From Chitinophaga pendula (GTDB lineage Bacteria; Bacteroidota; Bacteroidia; Chitinophagales; Chitinophagaceae), in assembly GCF_020386615.1 (NCBI RefSeq), contig NZ_CP077769.1, forward strand, positions 2,418,001 through 2,482,000: a stretch of DNA of 64,000 bases, written 5' to 3'. How positions within the stretch are numbered: position 1 is the stretch's first letter; each line of letters opens with the position of its first letter. The notes under the pieces are model-generated. The model was given only the letters and a program-made list of their open reading frames with translations, did no database searches and had not been told where the DNA came from. Of the stretch, positions 27,344 through 36,430 are shown one piece after another. The translations under genes and the position numbers were made by a program.

Positions 27344-29290
27344 CTATCGTTGAATAATGATCTGCTGCGTGGAAATAGATAAACCCGATCTGAAGGTCAG
27401 GTAAAACAATCCGCTGCCGTCAATGTGATCAGCAAAAGAATAATTGGCATATCCATCCAGCCGCCTTTCCTTCACCAGGTGACCATCCCCCGAAAATATC
27501 TGCATCACCACGTTGGCCGGCTTATCAAGGGATAGCCGGGCATTAAAGTCGCCATCGTATGAAGGGTTCGGATATACCAGGATCCGCTCAAATATATTTT
27601 TGGGCGGCGTACGTATAGTCACGGTTTTATAGTGAAAACAACCGTCCTTGCCACATTTAAGCGTATATAGGCCTGCGTGGGTAAGCTGTACGTCCGGGCG
27701 CTGTGCATAAAAACCATTAGGTCCCTTCCATTCATATTGCAGGCCGGCAGGCATGCCTTCCGCTGCGTTAACAGACTGACGCTGTCCGGGCAGCAAATAG
27801 TAACTTGATTGTACCGCACCGGGCACCGGACTATCCTGGTTGCTGACCGCAAAGACATCCGTATACCGGTGTCGCAACGCATCCGTAGCTTCCAGTTGGT
27901 ATTGTCCGGCACTGATCCCTGCAATAGTCAAATCCTCACTGGCATATACATCCCGCTCCGCGATGACACCCCCACCGTCTCTTTTTAAACGTATCCGGCA
28001 GGGAAATGTCCCGCCCGATATTTTTATGCGGATACTTCCGGATGATCCGCTTTGGCATTCGGGCGACTTGATATGGCTCGATACCAGCAGCGCTCCGGCA
28101 GCAATAAATGCGAAATAGACTTTGCCCTCCTTATTTTTGACCCAGGGAATACTTTTAAAGTGAACCACCTGTTGCGGACTGATCCCTGACATCCTGTAAT
28201 ACCTGGTAGCAGCAAGGGTAAAATCCCCGGTGCCACTCTCATCTACCACCATCCAATATACCGGCTTCGCCGGCAATGGCGCATCAATTGCCTTGGCATC
28301 CAATGTGATATCCGTATGGAAGGTATCCGTGGTACCGTATTGCACCATCAACCATTGTTTCTCGAGCAACGTCGGTATGCCCGCAACAGGAGCCGCTGGC
28401 ACCAGCAGCTTATCATTATCACCCCATACCAGGGAATAGCCATTAAAAAGAGAATCGGTTGCCCTGATGGTGAGCAGCCCCGGTGTATTACTACTGCCGG
28501 ATTGCCGTAGATGCAAACCACTCGAATCATCACGGATAATACCCGCCACATTATGATGATAGGAAGGGTAGGAGAGCCCCTCCCATATCTTTTCCTCCTG
28601 GCTGTTGAGATAGATACCATCCGGCTCTCCCAGCGTAATACCGTACTTAAGACAGAGATAAGAGTTGACACGTAATAATTCGCGATCCGCTAATGCCCGG
28701 TTATAAATGACCAACTCCGGGATCATACCCGTAAAAGACTGGACCGGGATAGCAGGTTGGGAAGGGCGTGGCCCTATCTCCAGGTATTGCCTTACCGGTG
28801 GTATGCTGTCAATGTTTTTATGTTGTATATAGGCGCTTACCTTGGCCTGCTGAGGTACCACATCGCGGTAGTTAAGATACCGGAGATCCTCCAGGTCCGC
28901 CATCCGGCTGGTCGTAAGTACCAGCCCCGTCCGCTCATCTTTGGCAGTATGCCAGATCACCTGCTCTGCCGAAGGATGAGCAGACTGATACACCGTAAAA
29001 TAGCAGGCTTCATGCAGGCGATGTGTATCCAACGGCAGCCGTATCTTACTCTTTTCGGCAAAAAATAGGGCAGGATGCCCATTCAGATTCCCGGCTTTTA
29101 CAGATACATCCTGCAATACGGGCATACTGTCACTGGCCATCCCCACCGCCTTGAACACCGCCGGCATAAGCGCCGTATCCGCAATATACCACCGGAACGG
29201 TGCCTTGATCCCTCCGGGAGAAATAGATTGTGCATGGAGTGTAACGGTTACCTGCAAGAGTAACCCTAATAATATAGGAATAACTTTCAT
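27344..29290 (-). CDS. T9SS type A-sorted, DUF8202-like surface protein
   Basis: A 648-aa exported protein. The signal peptide is residues 1-20 (ending TLHAQS). The N-terminal half resembles a lectin-like/DUF8202 module: FTGMIPELVIYNRALADREL, RVNSYLCLKYGITLG, YHHNVAGIIRDDSSGLHL. A short Ig/SprB-like region follows (SGGTFPCRIRLKRDGGGV) and then a PKD-like segment (YEWKGPNGFYAQRPDVQLTH). The end (ILVYPNPSYDGDFNARL ... GSGLFYLTFRSG ... STQQIIIQR) is a type A T9SS C-terminal sorting domain, so the protein should cross the outer membrane by the type IX system. It is second in the operon, 21 bases after the beta-barrel gene and 18 bases before the giant RHS gene. Confidence 0.88.
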   Translation of the reverse strand: MKVIPILLGLLLQVTVTLHAQSISPGGIKAPFRWYIADTALMPAVFKAVGMASDSMPVLQDVSVKAGNLNGHPALFFAEKSKIRLPLDTHRLHEACYFTVYQSAHPSAEQVIWHTAKDERTGLVLTTSRMADLEDLRYLNYRDVVPQQAKVSAYIQHKNIDSIPPVRQYLEIGPRPSQPAIPVQSFTGMIPELVIYNRALADRELLRVNSYLCLKYGITLGEPDGIYLNSQEEKIWEGLSYPSYHHNVAGIIRDDSSGLHLRQSGSSNTPGLLTIRATDSLFNGYSLVWGDNDKLLVPAAPVAGIPTLLEKQWLMVQYGTTDTFHTDITLDAKAIDAPLPAKPVYWMVVDESGTGDFTLAATRYYRMSGISPQQVVHFKSIPWVKNKEGKVYFAFIAAGALLVSSHIKSPECQSGSSGSIRIKISGGTFPCRIRLKRDGGGVIAERDVYASEDLTIAGISAGQYQLEATDALRHRYTDVFAVSNQDSPVPGAVQSSYYLLPGQRQSVNAAEGMPAGLQYEWKGPNGFYAQRPDVQLTHAGLYTLKCGKDGCFHYKTVTIRTPPKNIFERILVYPNPSYDGDFNARLSLDKPANVVMQIFSGDGHLVKERRLDGYANYSFADHIDGSGLFYLTFRSGLSISTQQIIIQR

Positions 29291-29311
29291 CGATGAGGGG
29301 TTAATAAAAGA

Positions 29312-30166
29312 CTAATCGTCCTTTTTGGTTTTAAAGTAGATGAAGGTCCTTATCTGCCAGGAGTTACTATTATTATAATTGTCGATGAAATTATAAGAAT
29401 TGGCATGGGTAGCCACAACATCATTGGTGCTGAATACATAGCGCACATCTACGGCTAAACGTATCACATTTAATATTGCAGGGAATTCATATCCTATGTT
29501 AGCCACCACACCAATATTCAACTTGCCCTTTATCACATTCCGCAATTGCTCCTGTTGTTCCTCATCCGCGCCAAACAGCGTCCGGTCATATCCCGGACCG
29601 TCCGCTTTATAAAAGATATTCTCCGAACCAAGGACGCCATCTACTTGCAAACCTCCCCCAAATTTTAAACCACAGAGCGTTTGCCCGTAGGAAAAAGGAT
29701 ATATCTGCCCCAGCAGTGCCCCGCCAAAATAATTATACCGGAAGTCCATCGTATAGTTAAATTGCTTATCATAGTTTTGGAAGAACAACCGGCTACCTTG
29801 CTGCGAAAAGCCTAACTCCAGCTGACCACCAAATACAGGATGCTCGTCGTCACGGTAATTAACAAACATACCCAGTCCCCAGGTAGGCCGCTCCAATTCA
29901 TCCATATCATAGTGAATGAAAAATGGCTCAGGCATGATAGTCGTCTTTAGATCATTGATCTTTGACTTCCCCCAGAAACCCTGGATACCGAAAATAACGG
30001 GTGACCTGTATTTGTCATCGTCATTTGCTCTCCTAAATCCGGCCATATTACTGCCCGTATTAATAGATGCTGCACCTTCCGCATCTTGAGCCACCGCCGG
30101 CCCGCTACTTGTAATAATGAATACAGCCACTACCAACAGCTGCTTTACCGTGATATATATTCGCAT
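29312..30166 (-). CDS. Outer-membrane beta-barrel protein
   Basis: A 284-aa protein with a signal peptide (MRIYITVKQLLVVAVFII ... PAVAQ) and alternating aromatic/hydrophobic beta strands (WGLGMFVNYRDD, GGQLELGFSQQGSRLFF, MDFRYNYFGGALLGQIY, LAVDVRYVFSTNDVV) that end in a terminal strand (IRTFIYFKTKKDD), as in Bacteroidota PorT/OmpA-like barrels. The ATG at 30166 is used rather than a TTG at 30181 because a possible -7 element lies at 30190-30197. First gene of the operon with the T9SS-sorted protein and the giant RHS protein, so it may be their outer-membrane partner; that is inference from position. Confidence 0.85.
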   Translation of the reverse strand: MRIYITVKQLLVVAVFIITSSGPAVAQDAEGAASINTGSNMAGFRRANDDDKYRSPVIFGIQGFWGKSKINDLKTTIMPEPFFIHYDMDELERPTWGLGMFVNYRDDEHPVFGGQLELGFSQQGSRLFFQNYDKQFNYTMDFRYNYFGGALLGQIYPFSYGQTLCGLKFGGGLQVDGVLGSENIFYKADGPGYDRTLFGADEEQQEQLRNVIKGKLNIGVVANIGYEFPAILNVIRLAVDVRYVFSTNDVVATHANSYNFIDNYNNSNSWQIRTFIYFKTKKDD

Positions 30167-30189
30167 AAGTATAGATTTCAAAGAGGGCT

Positions 30190-30221
30190 AAAAACTAATT
30201 TCGATTGGAATGTCCTGCATA
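30190..30221 (-). promoter_or_regulatory. Possible promoter of the beta-barrel/T9SS/RHS operon
   Basis: On the minus strand TATG, 20 bases, then TAGTTTTT, compared with the Bacteroidota form TTTG-N19/20-TAnnTTTG (one mismatch in each box). The start of transcription would fall about 18 bases before the chosen ATG. Confidence 0.35.
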
Positions 30222-30548
30222 TGCATACGTGGATAATGACAATGGAACACGGTACACGGATAATAACGGCGTGATACACGAAAACTGGATCGTAATGGCA
30301 ATACGCCCTACGGACCCTTGATATTTACCTATAGAATGTGATACTTGACTCTCGAAAGCATCGAATAAATGATGACAGATATTTGCCTACTATCATGTAT
30401 AGAGAAACGGTTACTCAGGTAAGGGAAATATGAATTCGCAATTTGGTTGTGCTCCTCTAGAATTAAAAACTAAATTAATGAATGTTTTGGTATATACGTC
30501 GGAGTTACCTGTTAACAGTTTGTTATCAAGATAATAACCCTCTAATGA
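30222..30548. other. Intergenic region without a visible gene
   Basis: About 330 AT-rich bases between the start of the RHS operon and the terminator of the ABC-F gene. No open reading frame with coding character, no RNA gene and no strong repeat was seen. Confidence 0.5.
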
Positions 30549-30582
30549 CAAAGCGCCGTCTCTTTATAGAGACGGCGCTTTG
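30549..30582 (-). terminator. Hairpin downstream of the ABC-F gene
   Basis: A perfect 15-bp GC-rich stem (30549-30563 with 30568-30582) and a TTAT loop, 26 bases beyond the stop of the minus-strand ABC-F gene. The T-tract after the stem is poor, so it may act as an RNA-stabilising end as much as a terminator. Confidence 0.65.
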
Positions 30583-30607
30583 CCGAAATATATTATGAAT
30601 GATCTGA

Positions 30608-32575
30608 CTAGTTGCTCATCTCAGCTTCCAGTTTCATGATTTTATCAAATACCTGCTCATATTGCTGATTGGTACGCTCAAGGAATTTTTTCACTTCCTG
30701 GTACTCATCCTCGGTTTGCTTAAAACGTTGTTTGTCGCCGTAAATAGCCGGATCTCCCATCTGTGCTTCTAACCCTGCCTTACGTGCATTCAGGCTGGCC
30801 AGCTGTCCCTCTATCTGCTGAAACTGCTTCTGCTGTTTCTGCAACTCACGCTGTACTTCTTTATTGATGGCGCCTTTAGGTGTAGCAGCAGGTGTAGAGG
30901 CGGCTGACTTGGCCGCAGGTTGATTTTCCCTTTTGGCTTCCGCTGCCTGCGCCGCGGCTGCAGCTTGTTGGTTGGCCAACTGCCTCTTCTTCCATTCTTC
31001 CCACTCTCCGTACGTACCCTTGAATTCCTTGATCTCACCGTCTACAATCTCCCAGATCTTATTAGCCGTCTGACTCACAAAATAACGGTCATGCGATACC
31101 AGGACCAGAGAGCCCTCATATTTACTCAACGCATCGATCAGCATCTGTACGGAATTCATATCCAGGTGGTTCGTCGGCTCATCCAACAGCAGGAAGTTAG
31201 CCTGGCTGATGATAGTTTTAGCTAAAGCCACCCGCGCTTTCTCACCTCCCGACAGGATACGGATCTTTTTGAACACATCATCACCGGTGAAAAGGAAACA
31301 TCCCAGCAAAGAACGTAATTCCATCTCAGAGCGGCCACTGCCACAGCTTTTCAACTCCTCCAGTATCTCATTGTCCAGCTGCAGGCTCTCCAGCTGATGC
31401 TGGGCATAAAAGCTGGTTACCACGTTATGCCCCGGGATACGCTCTCCGCTCATAGGTTCCGTACCCGCAATGATACGCAGCAGGGTAGATTTACCTTTAC
31501 CGTTGGCACCGATCAGGGCCACCTTGTCACCCCGGTTGATCTCCGCACCCGTATGTTTTAAAATGACATTGTCGCCAAAGTTTTTGGAAACATCCTGTAA
31601 AGTACAAAGTATCTTACCAGGCATCTTGTCCACACTGAAGTTGATCCGGATCTTGGAAGGACCACTGTCGGCCTGCTCCACGCGCTCCAGCCTGTCCAGA
31701 CGCTTCATCGCACTCTGGGCCTGGGCCGCCTTACTGGCCTTCGCCTTAAATCGTTCTATAAACCGCTCCTGCTGACGGATATACTCCTGCTGGTTCTCAT
31801 AAGCCCGCTGCTGCATCTCCCGGCGAAGATCCTTCTCCCGCTCATAGTCCTCATAGTTACCGGCATAATGATGCAACTGCAGTTGGTATAACTCCACGAT
31901 CTTGTTCACCATCTTATCCAGGAAGAACCGGTCGTGCGATACGATAATCACCGCTCCGTTATAGTTCTGCAAATACTTCTCCAGCCATTCAATAGAGGGT
32001 AGATCCAGGTGGTTCGTCGGTTCATCCAGCATCAATACATCAGGTTGCTGTAATATCAATCTCGCCAGCAGCACCCGCATACGCCATCCTCCGGAAAACT
32101 CACTGTAGGGACGCTCCAGGTCTTTCGTACTGAAACCCAACCCCTCCAGCACGGTGGCCGTCCGATGCCGGATATTATAACCGTCCAGGGCCTCAAAAGC
32201 ATGCAGCTTGTCACTGAATTCATGCAGCAATTCCTCCGTCTGGCTATGCTCCAGCTCATGCGTGATACGCTCAATATCCTTCTCCAGCTTAAGAGCCTCC
32301 CCAAATGCCATCATCCCCACATCCAGGATGTTAGCGTCCGTCTCAAAACTTAAAAGATCCTGGTTAAAGAACCCGATAGAAAGGTTTTTGATTTTATTGA
32401 TACTCCCCTTAGAGATAGAATATTCACCGTTGATGATCCGCAGCAAGGTAGACTTACCGGTCCCGTTCAGGCCAATAAGCCCCACACGGTCACCAGGCAC
32501 AATATGCCAGGAAGAATCCTCGATAATAGTCCTTGCACCAAACTCAAACGTTATATCCTGCAACGCTAACAGCAT
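30608..32575 (-). CDS. ABC-F family ATP-binding protein
   Basis: A 655-aa soluble protein with two ABC ATPase domains and no membrane segments. Domain 1 has Walker A GLNGTGKST (about residue 36), signature FSGGWRMRVLLAR and Walker B DVLMLDEPTNHLD. A charged linker of about 80 residues follows (the P-site tRNA-interacting motif region of ABC-F proteins), then domain 2 with Walker A GANGKGKST, signature LSGGEKARVALAK and LLLDEPTNHLD. The C-terminal 100 residues form a Gln/Lys/Glu-rich coiled coil, as in Uup/YdiF-like members. ABC-F proteins act on the ribosome, in translation quality control or antibiotic protection; which one applies here is not clear. It is divergent from the DUF3347 lipoprotein gene. 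Confidence 0.95.
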   Translation of the reverse strand: MLLALQDITFEFGARTIIEDSSWHIVPGDRVGLIGLNGTGKSTLLRIINGEYSISKGSINKIKNLSIGFFNQDLLSFETDANILDVGMMAFGEALKLEKDIERITHELEHSQTEELLHEFSDKLHAFEALDGYNIRHRTATVLEGLGFSTKDLERPYSEFSGGWRMRVLLARLILQQPDVLMLDEPTNHLDLPSIEWLEKYLQNYNGAVIIVSHDRFFLDKMVNKIVELYQLQLHHYAGNYEDYEREKDLRREMQQRAYENQQEYIRQQERFIERFKAKASKAAQAQSAMKRLDRLERVEQADSGPSKIRINFSVDKMPGKILCTLQDVSKNFGDNVILKHTGAEINRGDKVALIGANGKGKSTLLRIIAGTEPMSGERIPGHNVVTSFYAQHQLESLQLDNEILEELKSCGSGRSEMELRSLLGCFLFTGDDVFKKIRILSGGEKARVALAKTIISQANFLLLDEPTNHLDMNSVQMLIDALSKYEGSLVLVSHDRYFVSQTANKIWEIVDGEIKEFKGTYGEWEEWKKRQLANQQAAAAAQAAEAKRENQPAAKSAASTPAATPKGAINKEVQRELQKQQKQFQQIEGQLASLNARKAGLEAQMGDPAIYGDKQRFKQTEDEYQEVKKFLERTNQQYEQVFDKIMKLEAEMSN

Positions 32576-32608
32576 AAAACAACTTTATGTGAAATTGATT
32601 AAAGGGGG

Positions 32609-32640
32609 CAAAGTTAGCATTTATTTAGCCGATAATCAAC
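32609..32640 (-). promoter_or_regulatory. Promoter of the ABC-F gene
   Basis: On the minus strand a perfect -7 element TAACTTTG (32609-32616), with GTTG 20 bases upstream (one mismatch to TTTG). It lies 33 bases before the ATG. Confidence 0.55.
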
Positions 32641-32684
32641 GGACAACAGCTTTTACCCCAGGGTCACACTAATGCATATTCCGC

Positions 32685-32692
32685 TATATTTG
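32685..32692 (+). promoter_or_regulatory. -7 promoter element of the DUF3347 lipoprotein gene
   Basis: TATATTTG is a perfect match to TAnnTTTG, 18 bases before the ATG at 32711; no clear -33 box is seen. It rules out the in-frame ATG at 32672, which would lie upstream of the transcript. Confidence 0.5.
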
Positions 32693-32710
32693 CCCAAAAT
32701 AGAGAACGAT

Positions 32711-33289
32711 ATGACTAAAATAGCCAGCAGATGCCTGCTCGCCCTGTGGCTGATGGCCGCCATAGCCTGCCAGCAACAGCCAGCCCCGGCAGACAACTCT
32801 GCCGCCGATACTACCATACTGAAAGCGCCCTATGCCGACGTGTTTTACGATAGCCTCCAACTCGTCATAGCAGATTATTATACCCTCAGCAGCGCCCTGG
32901 TGAAAGCAGATACCAATGCCGCCAATGCCGCCGCCCTCACCCTCCGGCAACACCTCGATAGCCTCCCCCTCGGCCTCCTCCAGGTAGACTCCAGCCGCCT
33001 GTCCGTCATCCGGGAAAATACCGGCAGCATCAGCGCCGAAGTAGCAGGACTCCTCCTCGAAAAAACACTGGACAACAAACGCGCCTCCTTCGAAATGATC
33101 TCCGACCTCCTCTTTGACCTGGTCAAAACAACCGGGATCAAAGGAAAAACCATCTACCGCCAATATTGTCCCATGGCATTCAATAACAAAGGGGCCTACT
33201 GGCTCAGCGATACCACCGAAGTACTCAACCCGTACTTCGGCGATAAAATGCTCCACTGCGGAGAAGTAACAGATACCTTACACTACTGA
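32711..33289 (+). CDS. DUF3347 domain lipoprotein
   Basis: A 192-aa lipoprotein: signal MTKIASRCLLALWLMAAIAC with the lipobox Cys at residue 20, then a low-complexity Ala/Asp linker. The body is a helical DUF3347-type domain (VFYDSLQLVIADYYTLSSAL, SALVKADTNAANAAALTL) with the characteristic end QYCPMAFNNKGAYWLS ... NPYFGDKMLHCGEV. The Cys, Met and His there resemble the metal-binding end seen in DUF3347 regions attached to heavy-metal efflux adaptors, so periplasmic copper or other metal binding is plausible. It stands alone, with its own -7 element and a terminator. Confidence 0.88.
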   Translation: MTKIASRCLLALWLMAAIACQQQPAPADNSAADTTILKAPYADVFYDSLQLVIADYYTLSSALVKADTNAANAAALTLRQHLDSLPLGLLQVDSSRLSVIRENTGSISAEVAGLLLEKTLDNKRASFEMISDLLFDLVKTTGIKGKTIYRQYCPMAFNNKGAYWLSDTTEVLNPYFGDKMLHCGEVTDTLHY

Positions 33290-33311
33290 TAATCAGCAAT
33301 ACGATCCTAAC

Positions 33312-33350
33312 AAAGAGGACGCCTCACCGCCGAGACGTCCTCTTTATTTT
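33312..33350 (+). terminator. Rho-independent terminator after the DUF3347 gene
   Basis: A 10-bp stem (33312-33321 with 33336-33345), extended inward by three more pairs past a mismatch, then TATTTT. Confidence 0.85.
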
Positions 33351-33546
33351 AAGGATAAAAAGATAGCAGCCTTTTACTACGACACAACGCTGACGCAGAC
33401 ACCGCAAAAGACAGGGTACAAAACATCTTCATTAACGCACATCGCACTCCACCCCATTATCCTGTTACGCCCTCCTCATAATTGCATATAATTTACAAAC
33501 TTCATTTACTATATTTAAACGTTTTAGCAACTAAATATTCCGCGTT

Positions 33547-35698
33547 ATGAAATCGTTCATACAATTATCGGGAGCCTTATTGCTGGCCACTGTCAGCGTT
33601 AATATCAGTGTAGGACAGCAAAAAAACGCAATACACCCGGTATGTTAACACCTTTATTGGCACCTTAGCCGTAACAGACCCTAAAATCATCGGGTATGAA
33701 CCTCCCAAAGACTGGCGCCCCTGGTCGGGTTTGACCTTCCCGGGTAGCGCACTTCCCAATGCGATGGTACAGCTGAGCCCGATCACGAAATACGGATCAG
33801 GCGCTGGTTATGAGTATGAAGATGATACCATATTAGGATTCACGCATACCAACAAAGGCCATTGGAATCTCTGTAATATCCCATTAATGCCGTTGTCAAA
33901 TGCCAGCAAACCATTTAAATCCAGGTTCCGTCATCAAAACGAACAGGCCGCACCAGGCTACTACCAGGTCTACCTGGACGACTACAAAGTAAACGTTCAA
34001 CTGACCTCAACATTGAGAGCCGGTTATCATAAATATGAATATACCAACAGTAAAGACCGCCAGATACTCTTCGACCTGGCTAAATCCAATAACCGGATCA
34101 GGGAATGGAAAATAGAACAGGTAAATGATCATACTATTCAGGGATATCAACAACCCGGAGAACGCGTATACTTTTATGCAGAACTGAATACACCCATCGC
34201 AAAACTTGACAAAGTAGAGGAGGGGCAGCAGACGGGTTACGCAATCGTACAACTGGCAGATGGCAATAATCCGGTAGAATTAAAGATCGGTATCTCCTAT
34301 GTAAGCATCGCCAATGCCAAACAAAACCTCGAAAAGGAAATTAACAGCAAGCGCTTTGAAACCGTTCGCAACGAGGCTACGCAGATATGGGAAAAAACCT
34401 TGTCGGCCATCCAACTGAAAGGAGGCACGGAAAAACAGCAAACGATGCTTTACTCCAGCCTGTACCGTTCCCTGCTCTGGCCCGCACTCCGCAGCGACGT
34501 AAATAAAGAATATACAGATGCCAAAGGCCAGGTGGTAAAGGCCGACTTTAACTATTATACAGAACCCTCTCTTTGGGATACTTACCGGAACAAGGATGTT
34601 CTATTAGGACTGATTTCCCCCGACGTGGCATTGGATGTAATTAAATCTATGAAAGACGTAGGAGAGAAGACGGGCTTTATTCCTACCTTCTTCCATGGCG
34701 ACCATGGGGCTTCCTCCATTGCCGGCGCTTATCTGAGAGGTATTGACAACTTCGACATAGCTGCCACCTATAAATTATTGCTGAGAAATGCCAATATGGA
34801 GCCGGGTGCCCGCGCACACATCAGGGAATATATCGAAAAGGGATATATCGCTGACCCGGATGTTCCTAACCCACACGTAGAAACGAAGGCAGCTGCCGGC
34901 GTGTCCAAAACCCTGGAATACGCATACGACGACTATTCCCTGGCCCAAATAGCCAAAAAGCTTGGAGATACTGCTAACTACCGTATACTGATGGCCCGCT
35001 CCCAAAATTACCGGAACATGTTCGACCCGGGTACCCGTTTTATGCGTGGCCGCCTGGCAGATGGCAGCTGGATTACTTCTTTTAATCCACAATATCCATA
35101 CTACGAATATATGTACCGGGAAGCCAATGCATGGCAGATATCTTTCTTCGCACCGCATGATATGCCAGGACTAATATCCCTCTACGGAGGCCCCGCCGCC
35201 TTCGAATCCAAGCTCGACTCCCTTTTCACCATCCCATGGAATCCGCAATACATTGCCCGCAATGTAGAAAGTTTTATTGGTCAGTATTGCCATGGTAACC
35301 AGCCGGATCATGAAGCGCCTTTCTCTTACTATTTTATCAATAAACCAGAGAAATCCCAGCAAATAATTGATACCATCCTCAATACCTTCTATGGCATCGG
35401 CAACCCGGACATTGCACTCTGCGGAATGGATGATGCAGGGGAGATGTCAGCCTGGTACGTACTAAGTGCCGTGGGGCTGTACACCTTTTCGGCCACCGAT
35501 CCGGAATACCTGGTTTCAGTACCATTGTTCGATGAAGTGAAATGGCGAACAAACACAGGTAAGCTACTCACGATCACACATAAAGGAACGTCCAGGATGC
35601 TGAAGGATATTAAAGTGAACGGGAAATCAATCCGGGGGTACTTTGTATCACACGATCTTTTTAAGAAGGGTGGACATATTGAAGTAGTTACGAAATAA
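33547..35698 (+). pseudogene. GH92 alpha-mannosidase-like gene with a one-base frameshift
   Basis: The ATG at 33547 opens a signal peptide (MKSFIQLSGALLLATVSVNI SVGQQ), but this frame stops at 33646-33648. The rest of the protein is in the next frame and begins with the family hallmark YVNTFIGT. The switch point is an A7 run at 33620-33626; removing one A joins both parts into a full-length protein of about 716 aa, normal for GH92. The main frame has a stop at 33611-33613 and no start codon before YVNTFIGT; the first ATG is at 33773 and a TTG is at 33731. Family motifs are intact: DTYRNKDVLLGLI, HGDHGASSIAGAYLRGI, GNQPDH (usually GNEPxH), GMDDAGEMSAWYVLSAVG. GH92 enzymes are calcium-dependent exo-alpha-mannosidases. 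A possible -7 element TATATTTA lies at 33510-33517. Either a recent inactivating indel or a sequencing error. Confidence 0.85.
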
Positions 35699-35728
35699 AA
35701 AATCCCTGGAATTACTCCAGGGATTTTT
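35699..35728. terminator. Bidirectional terminator between GH92 and the beta-barrel gene
   Basis: A 12-bp stem (35699-35710 with 35716-35727), a 5-base loop, and T-tracts on both strands. It lies directly after the GH92 stop and 21 bases beyond the end of the convergent minus-strand gene. Confidence 0.9.
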
Positions 35729-35749
35729 TATAGAATATACCTCCATGAA

Positions 35750-36430
35750 TTAGAGATTGAGCCTTAATCCCAAAGATAGGTTCACATGAGAAAGGTTCTC
35801 CTTCCGATCGTCTTTTAGTGCTATCGTTGTCCTGCCGGACGCATTCTCCTGCGTTACGCTGCTGAGCTTTCCCGTGATCAGGGAAGCCTGCGCACCGGCA
35901 GAAAGCTTACGGGTAATACGGATGTCATAGCCCAGATCCCATCCAAAACCTACCGTTCCTCCCGTAAGGGTCATATGGTCACGGTATACAAAGCCTTTGT
36001 CCTTGTAACCGAGGTAACCAATAGATATGTTGGCATGGAAGGAATTGGTCTTTTTAAAGTTGAACACCCGGGTAGCAAAAGTAGCTGCGATAAAGTTGAT
36101 GGAAATATTATCAGCTACATTTGTACGCATCGTACCTCCACCATAGTTGATGGTCGTTACAGCACTATGGTTACGCTGAAAGCGACTGTATTTGGCGCCC
36201 ACTCCCAACGCTTCATTGAAATAATATAAAGCGTCCGCACTGATATTAAACCCGGATTTCAATTTCTTCAGATAGTTTTTGGTCTCCGCAGGAAAACTCT
36301 CCGGTATCTTACCTAACCGATAACTGTAACCACCATTCAGGGTAAAACGAAAGTGAGGCGGCTCGGCAGATTGCGCATAAATGCCGTGTGCAATAGCACT
36401 AACCAATAGTGTAAATAATAATCTTTTCAT
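35750..36430 (-). CDS. Outer-membrane beta-barrel protein
   Basis: A 226-aa protein. The ATG at 36430 is chosen because it opens a standard signal peptide (MKRLLFTLLVSAIAHGIYAQ); a longer frame to 36499 adds an unlikely hydrophobic leader. The mature part consists of repeated beta strands (FRFTLNGGYSYRLG, GFNISADALYYFN, ALGVGAKYSRFQR, VGFGWDLGYDIRI, SAGAQASLITGKL) and ends HVNLSLGLRLNL, with a hydrophobic final residue as expected for an outer-membrane barrel. No specific function can be assigned. It converges with the GH92 gene and shares its terminator. Confidence 0.82.
   Translation of the reverse strand: MKRLLFTLLVSAIAHGIYAQSAEPPHFRFTLNGGYSYRLGKIPESFPAETKNYLKKLKSGFNISADALYYFNEALGVGAKYSRFQRNHSAVTTINYGGGTMRTNVADNISINFIAATFATRVFNFKKTNSFHANISIGYLGYKDKGFVYRDHMTLTGGTVGFGWDLGYDIRITRKLSAGAQASLITGKLSSVTQENASGRTTIALKDDRKENLSHVNLSLGLRLNL

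Noticed and set aside
33601..33730. Normal alternative start for GH92 in the main frame
   Set aside because: A stop at 33611-33613 and no start codon before YVNTFIGT; starting at TTG 33731 would remove the conserved N-terminus and the signal peptide.
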